Shown here: positions 9,048 to 18,648 of the stretch, one piece after another | Layout of the letters: each line of letters begins with the position of its first letter | Numbering within the stretch: position 1 is the stretch's first letter | Assembly: GCF_001442535.1 (NCBI RefSeq) | Contig: NZ_CP013141.1 | Coordinates: 499,160-563,159, forward strand | DNA from: Lysobacter antibioticus | GTDB taxonomy: Bacteria > Pseudomonadota > Gammaproteobacteria > Xanthomonadales > Xanthomonadaceae | DNA: 64,000 nt | Direction: 5' to 3' | Program-made: the position numbers and the translations under genes | Notes under the pieces: model-generated | Told to the model about the DNA's origin: nothing | The model's input: only the letters and a program-made list of their open reading frames with translations | The model's database searches: none

Positions 9048-10181
9048 TTACGCCAACCCGCCGATCCAACTGCCGGTCACCCGCAACTCGTCGTCCAACA
9101 CGACTAAATCGGCGCGATAGCCCGGTGCGATGCGCCCCAGCTCATGCTCCAGGCCGAGGAACTCGGCCGGATAAGTCGATGCCATGCGGCAGGCTTCGTC
9201 GAGCGGCAGGCCCAGGCGCTGCACGGTGTTGCGTACCGCGCTGGCCATGTCGAGCGCGGAGCCGGCGAGGGTGCCGGTGGCGGTGGTGCACTTGCCGTCG
9301 CGACAGGTCATGGTTTCGCCGTAGAGGACGAAGTCTTCCTGGGTGCCGCCGACCGGCGGCATCGCGTCGGTGACCAGCATGATCTTGCCGCGCGGTTTGG
9401 CGGCGATGGCGATGCGCAGCGAGGCGTCGTGGACGTGTTCGCCGTCGACGATCACGCCGCACCAGCTGTGCGGATCTTCGATGCAGGCGCCGACGCCGCC
9501 GGGTTCGCGGCTGCCGAGCGGGGTCATGGCGTTGAACAGATGGGTCACGCCGCGCACGCCGTGGGCGAAGGCGTCGCGCAGGCGCTCGTAGTCGGCGGCG
9601 GTGTGGCCGGCGCAGACCAGCACGCCGCGCGCGGCCAGCGCCTGCAGGGTGGCGTTGGCGAAGCGTTCGGGCGCGAGGGTGAGCATGGTCTTGCCGACGC
9701 CGAGCGAGGCGATCCGGTCGAGTTCTGCCTCGTCCGGGGTGTGGAACTTGTCCGGGTTGTGCACACCCTTGCGCGCGGCGGCGAGGTAGGGGCCTTCGAG
9801 ATGGATGCCGAGGATGCCCGGTACGCCTTGCTGGATCGCTGCGCGCACGGCGTCGATCGCCGCGACCATCACCTCGACGTCGTCGCTGATCAGGGTCGGC
9901 AGCAGGCCGGTGGTGCCGTACTGGCGATGAGCCCCGGCGATGCGACGAATGCCGTCGACCGTGGGCGTGTCGTTGAGCAGCACGTCGCCGCCGCCATTGA
10001 CCTGGGTGTCGATAAAGCCCGGCACCAGGTACTGGCCGTGCAGGTCGACGGTTTGCGCGCCGCTCGGCGCGGGGCCCGGCAACACCGCGACGATGTGGCC
10101 TTCTTCGACGATGACGGTCAGGTCGGACTCGAAGCCGCGCTCGCTGAGCACGCGGCCGTTGACGAACGCGGTGGCGGACAT
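9048..10181 (-). CDS. nagA: N-acetylglucosamine-6-phosphate deacetylase
   Basis: The 377-residue amidohydrolase converts GlcNAc-6-phosphate to glucosamine-6-phosphate plus acetate. Family motifs are present in order: GHIVAVLPG near the N-terminus, the TIM-barrel start VPGFIDTQVNGGGD, the metal-binding HLEGPYLA, CAGHTAADY, THLFNAMTPLGSREPG, and the catalytic aspartate in LVTDAMPPVGG. It starts eight bases after the nagB-II stop, as third gene of a GntR regulator-nagB-nagA operon. The start at 10181 gives the usual N-terminus MSATAFVNGRVL. Confidence 0.95.
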   Translation of the reverse strand: MSATAFVNGRVLSERGFESDLTVIVEEGHIVAVLPGPAPSGAQTVDLHGQYLVPGFIDTQVNGGGDVLLNDTPTVDGIRRIAGAHRQYGTTGLLPTLISDDVEVMVAAIDAVRAAIQQGVPGILGIHLEGPYLAAARKGVHNPDKFHTPDEAELDRIASLGVGKTMLTLAPERFANATLQALAARGVLVCAGHTAADYERLRDAFAHGVRGVTHLFNAMTPLGSREPGGVGACIEDPHSWCGVIVDGEHVHDASLRIAIAAKPRGKIMLVTDAMPPVGGTQEDFVLYGETMTCRDGKCTTATGTLAGSALDMASAVRNTVQRLGLPLDEACRMASTYPAEFLGLEHELGRIAPGYRADLVVLDDELRVTGSWIGGLA

Positions 10182-10189
10182 GCTGGGCC

Positions 10190-11239
10190 TCAGACCGTTT
10201 CGGTGACTTTGTTGAGATGCGGCGGCAGGTCCGGGTTGTGCCCGCGCGCCACCGACAAGGCGTTGACCGCCTTGTAGAAGCTCGCCACGGTCAGCAGCGG
10301 GGTCAGTGCCGGATGCACCGAGCGCGCGGTCGGCAACACGTCGCCGCCGGGCACGCCCGGCGCGGCCAGCCACACCGGCGCACCGCGCGAGCGGAACTCG
10401 CGCGCCACCGCCACCGTGCCGTCGCCGGTGCCGTCGTCCTGGGCGAAGGCGAGCACCGGGAAGCCGGGGCCGACGATCGCCATCGGCCCGTGCCGCACTT
10501 CCGCGCTGCTGAAGGCCTCGGCGTGCAGGCCGCAGGTTTCCTTGAACTTGAGCGCGGCTTCCTGGGCTGCGCCGAGGCCGAGGCCGCGGCCGACCACGAA
10601 CAGGTTGTGCGCATCGACCAGGCCGTCGACCAGCGGCGACCAGTCCTGGCGCCAAGCCTCGCGCAGGCCGTCGGGCAGGGCGTGCACGGCGTTGAACAGG
10701 GCGGCGTCGTTGCTCCAGCGCGCGGTCAGTTGCAGCAGCGCGGCCAACGAGCACAGATAGCTCTTGGTCGCCGCGACGCTGGTTTCCGGGCCGGCGTGCA
10801 GGCCGAGCACGGTGTCGGCGATCTGCGCCAGGGGCGAGTCGGTCACGTTGACCAGGGCGACGACATGGGCGCCGGCGGCCTTGGCGATCTCGGCGTTACG
10901 CACCAGGTCCGGGCTTTTGCCCGATTGCGACACGGTCACGAACAGGGCGCCGTCGAGCTTGGGCTGGATCGCATAGACCGAGCCGACCGAAGGCGAGGCC
11001 GAGGCGGTGACCAAGCCAAGCTGGGTCTCGAACAAGTACTTGCCGTAGGTCGCGGCGTGATCGGAACTGCCGCGCGCGCAGGTGACGATGAAGCGCGGCG
11101 GATGTTTGTGCAGGCGCTCGGCGAGGTCGTCGACGATGTCGGCGTTGGCGGCGAACTGGCGGGCGACGGCATCGCCGGCTTCCTGCGCCTCGGCGTACAT
11201 GCGCGTACTGGTGGCGTCGAGCAGGGTGTCTGTGGTCAC
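10190..11239 (-). CDS. nagB-II: SIS-domain glucosamine-6-phosphate deaminase, NagB-II type
   Basis: The 349-residue product has tandem SIS (sugar isomerase) domains. Marker motifs are FIVTCARGSSDHAATYGKYL, VTVSQSGKSPDLV, the TKSYLCSLAALLQL helix, and GRGLGLGAAQEAALKFKETC. It lacks the N-terminal glutamine amidotransferase domain of GlmS. That pattern defines the NagB-II deaminases, which convert glucosamine-6-phosphate to fructose-6-phosphate and ammonia in bacteria lacking classical NagB. The GTG at 11239 overlaps the regulator stop as GTGA. Its position next to nagA confirms the role. Confidence 0.93.
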   Translation of the reverse strand: MTTDTLLDATSTRMYAEAQEAGDAVARQFAANADIVDDLAERLHKHPPRFIVTCARGSSDHAATYGKYLFETQLGLVTASASPSVGSVYAIQPKLDGALFVTVSQSGKSPDLVRNAEIAKAAGAHVVALVNVTDSPLAQIADTVLGLHAGPETSVAATKSYLCSLAALLQLTARWSNDAALFNAVHALPDGLREAWRQDWSPLVDGLVDAHNLFVVGRGLGLGAAQEAALKFKETCGLHAEAFSSAEVRHGPMAIVGPGFPVLAFAQDDGTGDGTVAVAREFRSRGAPVWLAAPGVPGGDVLPTARSVHPALTPLLTVASFYKAVNALSVARGHNPDLPPHLNKVTETV

Positions 11240-11988
11240 GGCGTGGGTTCGCTCTGCAGTTCGGCGACGAAGTCGTAAGCGTCGCCGCGGTAGAAGGATC
11301 GGGTGAACTCGACGACGCGGCCGTCGTCGAGGAAGGTGCGGCGCTCGATGAACAATCCGGGGGCGCCTTCGGGCAGGTTCATCAGCCGCGCCTGTTCGGC
11401 GTCGAAGGCGATCGCGCGCAGCCGTTGCAGGGCGCGGGCCGGCTGGATGCCGAGCTTGGCGAAGGCTTCGTACAGCGAGTTCTCGACGAAGTCGGGATGC
11501 GCGATCACCGAAGCTGGCACCACCGTGCGTTCGAGCGCGAGCGCGACGCCGTCGGCGGTGCGCAAGCGGTAATAACGGATCACGCCCGCGCCCGGCGACA
11601 GGTTCAAGGCCATCGCTTCTTCCGGCGTGACCTCGCCGAGGCTGCGTTCGAGGAAGGTCGAGCGCGGGTCGAGCCCGCGCGCGCGCAGGTCGTCGGTGAA
11701 GCTGGTCAGGCGCGAGAACGATTTGACGATGCGCTCGGCGACGAAGGTGCCGGCGCCCTGGCGCTGCACCAACAGCCCATCGGCCACCAACCCGGCAATG
11801 GCCTTGCGCACAGTCACCCGCGACAGGTCGAGCAGCTTGCCGAGCTCGCGTTCGCCCGGCAGGGCCTGGCCGGCGGTCAGTTCGCCGTTTTCGATCGCGT
11901 GCTGCAGGGACCGGCGCAGGTGCTGATAGGCCGGCGCGCGTCGGGCGTCGCTCTGGCGGCGGAACTCGCTGACCAAATAGGGCTGCAT
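11236..11988 (-). CDS. nagQ: GntR/HutC-family transcriptional regulator of GlcNAc genes (NagQ-like)
   Basis: The 250-residue product has an N-terminal winged helix (AYQHLRRSLQHAIENGELTA then LPGERELGKLLDLSRVTVRK) and a C-terminal UTRA effector domain with LPEGAPGLFIERRTFLDDG. HutC-type members bind phosphorylated sugars; NagR/YvoA responds to GlcN6P or GlcNAc6P. The ATG at 11988 is preferred over a TTG 39 bases upstream, though neither has a clear Shine-Dalgarno. A motif AAGATACCAGT lies 7 bases upstream of the ATG and matches the repeats before zwf, so autoregulation is plausible. The symbol follows xanthomonad usage and is an inference. Confidence 0.88.
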   Translation of the reverse strand: MQPYLVSEFRRQSDARRAPAYQHLRRSLQHAIENGELTAGQALPGERELGKLLDLSRVTVRKAIAGLVADGLLVQRQGAGTFVAERIVKSFSRLTSFTDDLRARGLDPRSTFLERSLGEVTPEEAMALNLSPGAGVIRYYRLRTADGVALALERTVVPASVIAHPDFVENSLYEAFAKLGIQPARALQRLRAIAFDAEQARLMNLPEGAPGLFIERRTFLDDGRVVEFTRSFYRGDAYDFVAELQSEPTP

Positions 11989-11994
11989 GGCAAA

Positions 11995-12107
11995 AAGATA
12001 CCAGTCGCAGACCACTGGCGGCAACAAGTGTCTGATTCGCCTGCGTAAATGATTGAAAAATGGATAATTTGTCGAAGTGGTATCTTACTGGTATCTTTAC
12101 TGGTATG
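11995..12107. promoter_or_regulatory. Divergent nagQ/zwf control region with repeated ACTGGTAT motifs
   Basis: Three direct copies of A(C/G)TGGTAT start at 12076, 12087 and 12099, so they are spaced 11 and 12 bases apart, about one helical turn. One inverted copy (AAGATACCAGT, 11995-12005) lies next to the nagQ start. TGGTAT half-sites are typical of HutC-subfamily GntR operators such as those of NagR/YvoA. This region lies between nagQ-nagB-nagA and zwf and probably controls both operons. Confidence 0.6.
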
Positions 12108-12137
12108 GTTCCTAACGAGACCTGTCCGAGCCCGCCC

Positions 12138-13655
12138 ATGAGTGTCTACTCCGTGCCGACCCCCTCCCACGCCCCGCATCTGGCGCCGCTGGCCCCGTTC
12201 GACCTGGTGATCTTCGGCGGCACCGGCGACCTGGCCCTGCGCAAGCTCCTGCCCGCCTTGTTCCACCGCTATGTCGACGGCCAGATCGTCGCCGGCACCC
12301 GCATCGTCGCGATCGCCCGCGACGAGCGCAGCGACGAGGACTACCGCGGCAAGATCCGCGAGGCGCTGCAGAATTTCGCCGGCGAGCAGGCGCGCGACGG
12401 CGACGCCCTCAACGGGTTCCTGGGGCTGCTGTACTACCGCCGTCTCGACCTCAGCTCCGACGCCGGCTGGCCCGAGTTCGCCGCCGAGTTCCCCGACGAA
12501 GAGCGCGTCCGCGTGTTCTATCTCGCGGTCGGCCCGGACTTGTTCGGCGTGGTCGGCGACCGCCTGCATTCGCACGGCCTGGTCGGGCCCAAGACCCGGG
12601 TCGTGGTCGAGAAGCCGCTCGGCAAGGACGGCGTCAGCGCCGATGCGATCAACAACGCGCTCGGCCGCGTGTTCGCCGAAACCCAGATTTTCCGCATCGA
12701 CCACTACCTCGGTAAGGAAACGGTGCAGAACCTGACCGCGTTGCGCTTCGGCAACGCCTTGTTCGAGCCGCTGTGGAAGGCCGAGCACATCGACCACGTG
12801 CAGATCACCGTCGCCGAGACCGTCGGCGTGGAATCGCGCGCGCCGTACTACGACAAGTCCGGCGCGCTGCGCGACATGGTCCAGAACCATCTGCTGCAGT
12901 TGCTGTGCCTAGTCGCGATGGAGCCGCCGTCGTCGCTCGCCGCCGACGCGATCCGCGACGAGAAACTGAAAGTGCTGCGCGCCTTGCGCCCGATCGAGAA
13001 CGGCAATGCCGCGCAATCCACCGTGCGCGGCCAGTACAAGGCCGGCGCGGTCGACGGACGCGCGGTGCCAGGCTATGCGCAAGAGCTCGGCGCGCAGTCG
13101 CTGACCGAAACCTTCGTGGCGATCAAGGCCGAAGTGAAGAACTGGCGCTGGGCCGGGGTGCCGTTCTACCTGCGCACCGGCAAGCGCCTGGCCGAGCGTT
13201 CGTCCGAGATCGTGGTGACCTTCCGCCAGGTGCCGCATTCGATCTTCGAAGACCTCACCGAACAAGACCCGTCCAGCCGGCTGGCGCCGAACAAGCTGGT
13301 ACTGCGTCTGCAGCCCGATGAAGGCGTGAAGCTGTGGCTGATGAACAAGGTGCCCGGCCCCGGCGGTCTGCGCCTGCGCCATGTGCCGCTGGACATGAGC
13401 TTCGCCGCGGCCTTCGGCGGGCGTCAGGCCGATGCCTACGAGCGCCTGCTGATGGACGTGGTGCGCGGCAACCCGATGCTGTTCATGCGTCGCGACGAAG
13501 TCGACGCGGCCTGGAAATGGATCGACCCGATCCGTGCCGCCTGGGCCGCGAGCGCCGACGCGCCGCGCCCGTACACCGCCGGCAGCTGGGGCCCGAGCGC
13601 CGCAGTGGCCTTGATCGAACGCGATGGGAGGACCTGGCATGAAGATGCAGGCTGA
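12138..13655 (+). CDS. zwf: Glucose-6-phosphate 1-dehydrogenase
   Basis: The 505-residue product oxidises glucose-6-phosphate to 6-phosphogluconolactone, the entry step of both the Entner-Doudoroff and pentose phosphate routes. It shows the nucleotide-binding motif FDLVIFGGTGDLALRKLLPA, the active-site motif RIDHYLGKETVQN with its catalytic histidine, and the C-terminal YERLLMDVVRGNPMLF. The ATG at 12138 (MSVYSVPTP) gives normal length; the frame is open 26 codons upstream, but that stretch overlaps the operator repeats. It is first gene of zwf-pgl-edd-HAD-eda and overlaps pgl by 17 bases. Confidence 0.95.
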   Translation: MSVYSVPTPSHAPHLAPLAPFDLVIFGGTGDLALRKLLPALFHRYVDGQIVAGTRIVAIARDERSDEDYRGKIREALQNFAGEQARDGDALNGFLGLLYYRRLDLSSDAGWPEFAAEFPDEERVRVFYLAVGPDLFGVVGDRLHSHGLVGPKTRVVVEKPLGKDGVSADAINNALGRVFAETQIFRIDHYLGKETVQNLTALRFGNALFEPLWKAEHIDHVQITVAETVGVESRAPYYDKSGALRDMVQNHLLQLLCLVAMEPPSSLAADAIRDEKLKVLRALRPIENGNAAQSTVRGQYKAGAVDGRAVPGYAQELGAQSLTETFVAIKAEVKNWRWAGVPFYLRTGKRLAERSSEIVVTFRQVPHSIFEDLTEQDPSSRLAPNKLVLRLQPDEGVKLWLMNKVPGPGGLRLRHVPLDMSFAAAFGGRQADAYERLLMDVVRGNPMLFMRRDEVDAAWKWIDPIRAAWAASADAPRPYTAGSWGPSAAVALIERDGRTWHEDAG

Positions 13656-14394
13656 GCGACTGAAAGTGATCGAACCCTTGCCCCTGCCGTTGCACGAGCG
13701 TCTGTTCGACGATGGCGAGCAGCTCGCGCAAGCGCTGGCGAAACAGGTCGCGGCGGATCTGCGCGGCGCGCTCGCCCGCCACGGCGAAGCCTGCATCGCG
13801 CTGTCCGGCGGCAATACGCCGAAGCGCTTCTTCCAGGCCTTGTCGACCCAGACCCTGGACTGGGCGCGGGTGACCGTGCTGCCGATCGACGAGCGCTGGT
13901 TGCCGCCGGAGCATCCGCGTTCCAACGAACGGCTGCTGCGCGAATTCCTGTTGCAGCACAACGCCGCCGTCGCGCGTCTGTTGCCGCTGTACCGCCCGAC
14001 CGAAACCCCGGAAGCGGCGCTGATGCCGGTGCTGACCAAGATCGCCAACGAAGGCCTGCCGCTCGACGTCGCGGTGCTCGGCATGGGCGACGACGGCCAC
14101 GTGGCCTCATTGTTCCCCGACCTGGGTTACGACAATCCGGCCTTGCGCGAGATCGGCCTGCAACCGCGCGGCCGCGCACCGGTGATGTCGATCCGCACCG
14201 CGGCGATGCCGGAGCCGCGCATGACCCTGACCCTGAGCGCGATTTTCACCGCGCCGGCCTTGTACCTGCACATCGAAGGCGAGAAGAAGCGCGCGGTGCT
14301 CGACGGCGCGCAGCGCGATCCGCGCAGTGCGCTGCCGATCCGCTCAGTGCTGAGCGGCGCACCGGTCACACCGACCTTGTACTGGAGTCCTTGA
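13639..14394 (+). CDS. pgl: 6-phosphogluconolactonase
   Basis: The 251-residue product hydrolyses 6-phosphoglucono-1,5-lactone. It has the NagB-like fold motifs of the family: ALSGGNTPKRFFQAL near residue 55, LPIDERWLPPEHPRSNERLL, LGMGDDGHVASLFP, and a C-terminal region with the conserved basic GEKKRAVLDGA. The ATG at 13639 is preceded by GGGAGGA and lies inside the end of zwf, so translation is coupled. Confidence 0.93.
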   Translation: MKMQAERLKVIEPLPLPLHERLFDDGEQLAQALAKQVAADLRGALARHGEACIALSGGNTPKRFFQALSTQTLDWARVTVLPIDERWLPPEHPRSNERLLREFLLQHNAAVARLLPLYRPTETPEAALMPVLTKIANEGLPLDVAVLGMGDDGHVASLFPDLGYDNPALREIGLQPRGRAPVMSIRTAAMPEPRMTLTLSAIFTAPALYLHIEGEKKRAVLDGAQRDPRSALPIRSVLSGAPVTPTLYWSP

Positions 14395-14736
14395 TCCCGT
14401 TGCCTGCATCGTCTGCCCGGCATTTGCTGTTCCCGATTCCCGATTCCCGATTCCCCATTTACGTTTCGCGTTCCGTCTCTCTCGCTCCACCCTTGGAGTC
14501 CGCAACACTCTTGGACTCCTCGACAGCCAGGCCCAGGCTCCCTCCCCTCCCAAGCTCAGGCCTTTGCTGTCGCCCCCTTCTTGAGGGGGCTGCGTCCGCT
14601 AGGCGGGCGCGGGGGGATTTGCTTTTGCCTTGGCTTCTCAGGAAGGTGTAGGTAGAGCCAATCCCCCTAACCCCCCTTTTTCGAAGGGGGGCACTGGCCG
14701 GCGCCATCGCAGGCGCCCCGAACGAATCGAGTACCC
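14395..14736. repeat. Intergenic repeat block between pgl and edd
   Basis: No gene is evident. The stretch holds a run of GATTCCC units (about 14431-14456), then a hairpin GCCCCCT..TGAGGGGGC near 14572-14590, a GGGCGCGGGGGGATTTGC segment, and a second hairpin of C6/G6 arms around TTTTTCGAA (about 14669-14692). Similar GGGGGATTTGC and C/G-arm palindromes recur near 28.6, 37.1-37.3 and 50.9 kb. As edd follows with no clear promoter, the hairpins may modulate transcript stability inside the operon. Confidence 0.6.
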
Positions 14737-16569
14737 GTGAATACCCCTATGCATCCCGTTGTCGCGCAAGTCACGCACCGCATCCAGGAACGCAGCCGCG
14801 CGCGCCGCAATGCTTATCTCGCCCGCATCGATGCGGCGCTGAGCAGCGGCCCGCAACGCCGGCGCCTGTCCTGCGGCAACCTCGCTCACGGTTTCGCCGC
14901 CTGCGCGGCCGGCGACAAGAGCGCGCTGCGCTCGGGCCATGCGCCCAACCTGGGCATCGTCACCTCGTTCAACGACATGCTCTCGGCGCATCAGCCCTTG
15001 GAGCGGTTTCCCGACCTGCTCAAGACCGCCGCGCGCGAGGCCGGTGCGACCGCGCAGGTCGCCGGCGGCGTGCCGGCGATGTGCGACGGCGTCACCCAGG
15101 GCCGCGAAGGCATGGAGCTGTCGCTGTTCTCGCGCGACGTCATCGCCATGTCGACCGCGATCGCGCTTTCGCACGACATGTTCGACGCCGCGTTGTACCT
15201 GGGCGTGTGCGACAAGATCGTGCCGGGGCTGCTGATCGGCGCACTGCACTTCGGCCACCTGCCGGGCATCTTCGTGCCGGCCGGGCCGATGACCTCGGGC
15301 TTGCCGAACGACGAAAAATCGCGGGTGCGCCAGCGTTATGCCACCGGCGACGCTTCGCGCGAAGAATTGCTCGAAGCCGAGGCGCGCAGCTACCACGGCC
15401 CCGGCACCTGCACCTTCTACGGCACCGCCAATTCCAACCAGATGCTGATGGAACTGATGGGCCTGCACCTGCCGGGTTCGAGCTTCGTCCATCCCAACAC
15501 GCCGCTGCGCGACGCACTGACCGCGCAGGCCGCGCAGCGCGCCGCGCAGATCACCGCGCTCGGCGACGACTACCGGCCGATCGGCCGCATCGTCGATGAG
15601 CGCGCGATCGTCAACGGCGTGATCGGCCTGCACGCGACCGGCGGTTCGACCAATCACCTGCTGCACCTGATCGCGATGGCCGCTGCGGCCGGGATCGAAC
15701 TGCGCCTGGAGGATTTCGACGCGCTGTCCTCGGTCGTCCCGCTGCTGGCACGGGTGTATCCGAACGGCAGCGCCGACGTGAACCACTTCCACGCCGCCGG
15801 CGGCCTGGCCTATCTGATCGGCGAACTGCTCGACCACGGCCTGCTGCACGGCGACGTCGAAACCGTGGCCGGCCCGGGCCTGGCGCGCTACCGCATCGAG
15901 GCACGCCTCGACGACGCTGGCCAAGTCATGCACGTGCCGTCGGCGCCGACCAGCGCCGACACGGCGGTGCTGCGTCCGGTGACCGAACCGTTCCGGGTCG
16001 ACGGCGGTCTGCGCGTGCTCGACGGCAATCTCGGCACCGCCGCGATCAAGGTCTCGGCCGTGCCCGAGGACCGCTGGACCGTGGAAGCGCCGTGCCGGGT
16101 GTTTACCGAACAGCATCAGGTCAAGCAGGCCTTCGAGCAGGGCGAACTCGATCGCGATGTGATCGTGGTCGTGCGTTTCCAGGGCCCGCGCGCGAACGGC
16201 ATGCCGGAGCTGCACCAGCTCACTCCGACCTTGAGCGTGCTGCAAAAGCGCGGCCATCGCGTCGCTCTGGTCACCGACGGCCGTATGTCCGGCGCGTCCG
16301 GTCAGGTGCCGGCGGCGATTCATGTGACCCCGGAAGCCGCCTGCGGCGGCCCGCTGGCGAAGCTGCGCGACGGCGACGTGCTGCGCGTCGATGCGATCGC
16401 CGGAACCCTCAGCGTGCTGGCGCCGGCCGATTGGAGCGAGCGGGAAAACGCGGTCGTCGACTTGTCCTCGCACCACGTCGGTCTCGGCCGCGAACTGTTC
16501 GCCGCGTTCCGCGACTACGCCGCACCGGCGGACAAGGGCGCCGGCGTGTTCGGCGCGCTGCCGCTGTGA
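14737..16569 (+). CDS. edd: Phosphogluconate dehydratase
   Basis: The 610-residue iron-sulfur dehydratase converts 6-phosphogluconate to 2-keto-3-deoxy-6-phosphogluconate (KDPG). Family features include [15 protein letters not shown], cluster cysteines in [10 protein letters not shown] and [29 protein letters not shown], and the C-terminal [19 protein letters not shown]. The start is ambiguous between GTG 14737 and ATG 14749 (four codons); neither has a strong ribosome binding site. It sits between pgl and the HAD gene in the Entner-Doudoroff operon. Confidence 0.95.
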   Translation: MNTPMHPVVAQVTHRIQERSRARRNAYLARIDAALSSGPQRRRLSCGNLAHGFAACAAGDKSALRSGHAPNLGIVTSFNDMLSAHQPLERFPDLLKTAAREAGATAQVAGGVPAMCDGVTQGREGMELSLFSRDVIAMSTAIALSHDMFDAALYLGVCDKIVPGLLIGALHFGHLPGIFVPAGPMTSGLPNDEKSRVRQRYATGDASREELLEAEARSYHGPGTCTFYGTANSNQMLMELMGLHLPGSSFVHPNTPLRDALTAQAAQRAAQITALGDDYRPIGRIVDERAIVNGVIGLHATGGSTNHLLHLIAMAAAAGIELRLEDFDALSSVVPLLARVYPNGSADVNHFHAAGGLAYLIGELLDHGLLHGDVETVAGPGLARYRIEARLDDAGQVMHVPSAPTSADTAVLRPVTEPFRVDGGLRVLDGNLGTAAIKVSAVPEDRWTVEAPCRVFTEQHQVKQAFEQGELDRDVIVVVRFQGPRANGMPELHQLTPTLSVLQKRGHRVALVTDGRMSGASGQVPAAIHVTPEAACGGPLAKLRDGDVLRVDAIAGTLSVLAPADWSERENAVVDLSSHHVGLGRELFAAFRDYAAPADKGAGVFGALPL

Positions 16570-16608
16570 TCGTCCACCCGAATTCCTAATTCCCAACCCT
16601 GGTCCCTC

Positions 16609-17289
16609 ATGCCCGCTCCCGCACCCACCACTTTCCTGTTCGACCTCGACGGCACCCTCGTCGACAGCGTCTACCAGCACGTGCTCGCCTGGAAGCAGGC
16701 GCTCGATGCCGACGGCATTCCGCTGTCGGTGTGGCGCATCCACCGCAAGATCGGCATGAGCGGCGGCTTGTTCACCAACATCCTGCTGCGCGAGACCGGG
16801 ATCGACATCACCCCCGAGCGCATCGAGCGTCTGCACCGCCTGCATGCCGAGGCCTATGGCCGGCAGGCGACCCAGATCCGTCCGCTGCCGGGCGCGGTCG
16901 AGCTGCTCGCTTATCTGACCGAGAATCGGATTCCGTGGGCGATCGCCACCAGCGGCCGCATGGAAACCGCGCGCCATAACCTGGTCGCACTCGGCGTCGA
17001 TCCCGAGGTCACCCCGGTGATCACCCGCGACATGGTCAAGCACGCCAAGCCCGACCCGGACCTGTTCCTGGCCGCCGCCGACAAACTCGGCGCCGACATC
17101 GAACATTCGATCGTGGTCGGCGACAGCATCTGGGATCTGCTCGCCGCGCGTCGCGCGCGTTCGCTCGGCGTGGGTCTGCTGTCGGGTGGCTACGGCCAGG
17201 AAGAACTCGAACGCGCCGGCGCGTTCCGTGTCTACGAAGACCCGGCCGACCTGCTCAGGCATATCGACGAAGTGGCTGCGCGCGCTTGA
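16609..17289 (+). CDS. HAD-superfamily sugar phosphatase
   Basis: The 226-residue product carries all four HAD motifs: [11 protein letters not shown] (nucleophile and acid/base aspartates), [14 protein letters not shown] (lysine), and [15 protein letters not shown]. The helical cap after motif I places it in the beta-phosphoglucomutase/phosphoglycolate phosphatase-like subfamily. Gene order edd-HAD-eda is unusual in that many relatives have a glucokinase here. It may clear a phosphorylated sugar acid that builds up with Edd activity, which is an inference. It is followed by eda after 31 bases. Confidence 0.88.
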   Translation: MPAPAPTTFLFDLDGTLVDSVYQHVLAWKQALDADGIPLSVWRIHRKIGMSGGLFTNILLRETGIDITPERIERLHRLHAEAYGRQATQIRPLPGAVELLAYLTENRIPWAIATSGRMETARHNLVALGVDPEVTPVITRDMVKHAKPDPDLFLAAADKLGADIEHSIVVGDSIWDLLAARRARSLGVGLLSGGYGQEELERAGAFRVYEDPADLLRHIDEVAARA

Positions 17290-17320
17290 GCGCGAGGCAG
17301 CGAACGACAGGAGTGAGGCA

Positions 17321-17968
17321 ATGAGTTCGATGCAGGATCTGCAGGCGCGCGTCGCCGCCGTGTTGGCCCTGGCGCCGGTGGTGCCGGTGTTGGTGATCGA
17401 TGAATTGAAAGACGCGGTGCCGTTGGCGCGCGCGCTGGTCGCCGGCGGTTTGCCGGCGATCGAGGTGACCCTGCGCACCGCGGTGGCGCTCGACGCGGTA
17501 CGCGCGATCGCCGCCGAAGTCGAAGGTGCCGCGGTCGGCGTCGGCAGCGTGCGCAAACCGTCCGATTTTACCGATGCGCTCAAGGCCGGCGCGACCTTCG
17601 CGGTGTCGCCGGGCAGCGCGCCGGGCCTGATCGCGGCCGCGCGTGACATCGACCTGCCGTGGCTGCCGGGCGTGGCCACCGCTTCGGAAGCGATGGCCTT
17701 GTTCGAGCATGGCTACACCCAACTCAAGTTCTTCCCGGCCGAATCGATCGGCGGCGCCACGGCGTTGAAAGCGATCGGCGGCCCGCTGCCGGAACTGCGC
17801 TTCTGCGCGACCGGCGGCATCGGCGTGCACAACGCGCACGAATACCTGGCGCTCAAGAACGTGCCTTGCGTGGGCGGGTCCTGGGTGGCGCCTGCGGCGG
17901 CGGTAAAGGCCGGCGATTGGGGCAAGGTGGAGGCGCTGGCGCGCGAGGCGGTGGCATTACGCGGTTGA
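17321..17968 (+). CDS. eda: KDPG aldolase (2-dehydro-3-deoxy-phosphogluconate aldolase)
   Basis: The 215-residue aldolase splits KDPG into pyruvate and glyceraldehyde-3-phosphate, closing the Entner-Doudoroff pathway. The Schiff-base lysine is K136 in QLKFFPAES and the catalytic glutamate is E48 in [22 protein letters not shown] and GGSWVAPA bind phosphate. The usual GTVLNP loop reads GSVRKP here, a small departure. The ATG at 17321 follows CAGGAGTGAGG. It ends the operon; downstream lie REP palindromes and composite repeats but no classic terminator. Confidence 0.95.
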   Translation: MSSMQDLQARVAAVLALAPVVPVLVIDELKDAVPLARALVAGGLPAIEVTLRTAVALDAVRAIAAEVEGAAVGVGSVRKPSDFTDALKAGATFAVSPGSAPGLIAAARDIDLPWLPGVATASEAMALFEHGYTQLKFFPAESIGGATALKAIGGPLPELRFCATGGIGVHNAHEYLALKNVPCVGGSWVAPAAAVKAGDWGKVEALAREAVALRG

Positions 17969-18020
17969 TGCGTGGTTTTGTCGGCGACGCTTTTGCCGCC
18001 ACTGTTGCGACATCTTTCCT

Positions 18021-18047
18021 GTAGGAGCGACGTGAGTCGCGACCACG
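18021..18047 (+). repeat. REP palindrome with GTAG head
   Basis: GTAG head, stem GCGAC/GTCGC, loop GTGA, followed by GACCACG. It lies 53 bases after the eda stop and may protect the operon's 3' end. Confidence 0.75.
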
Positions 18048-18105
18048 GGATGCGCAGAGGTAACGAAGCCGTCGCTATTCGTCGAAGCGACGCGCTTTCG
18101 CCAGG

Positions 18106-18132
18106 GTAGGAGCGGCGCAAGCCGCGACCGCG
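18106..18132 (+). repeat. REP palindrome with compensated stem
   Basis: GTAG head, stem GCGGC/GCCGC with loop GCAA. Compared with the 6592 copy, the middle A-T pair of the stem is a G-C pair, with both arms changed together. Confidence 0.75.
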
Positions 18133-18171
18133 CTGCGATGGTCTTGCGGCGCCTCCTTCGAGCAAGGTCCG

Positions 18172-18481
<310 letters not shown>

Positions 18482-18648
18482 CCTGCCAGGATAGGAGCGG
18501 CGTCCTGCTGGATTTCCTTCGGTCACAAGCAGCGACCGCGCTACGTCGGTCTTGCTGCGTATCTCCGAAGCAAGATCAAACGCTAAAAGCTTCCGCCACT
18601 AAAGCGGCGGGTAACTTTCTTTTGTCTAAAGCAACAAAAGAAAGTCAC

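Noticed and set aside
14638..17679. 1013-codon open frame on the minus strand
   Set aside because: It is the antisense shadow of edd, the HAD gene and eda, all of which have complete family motifs.
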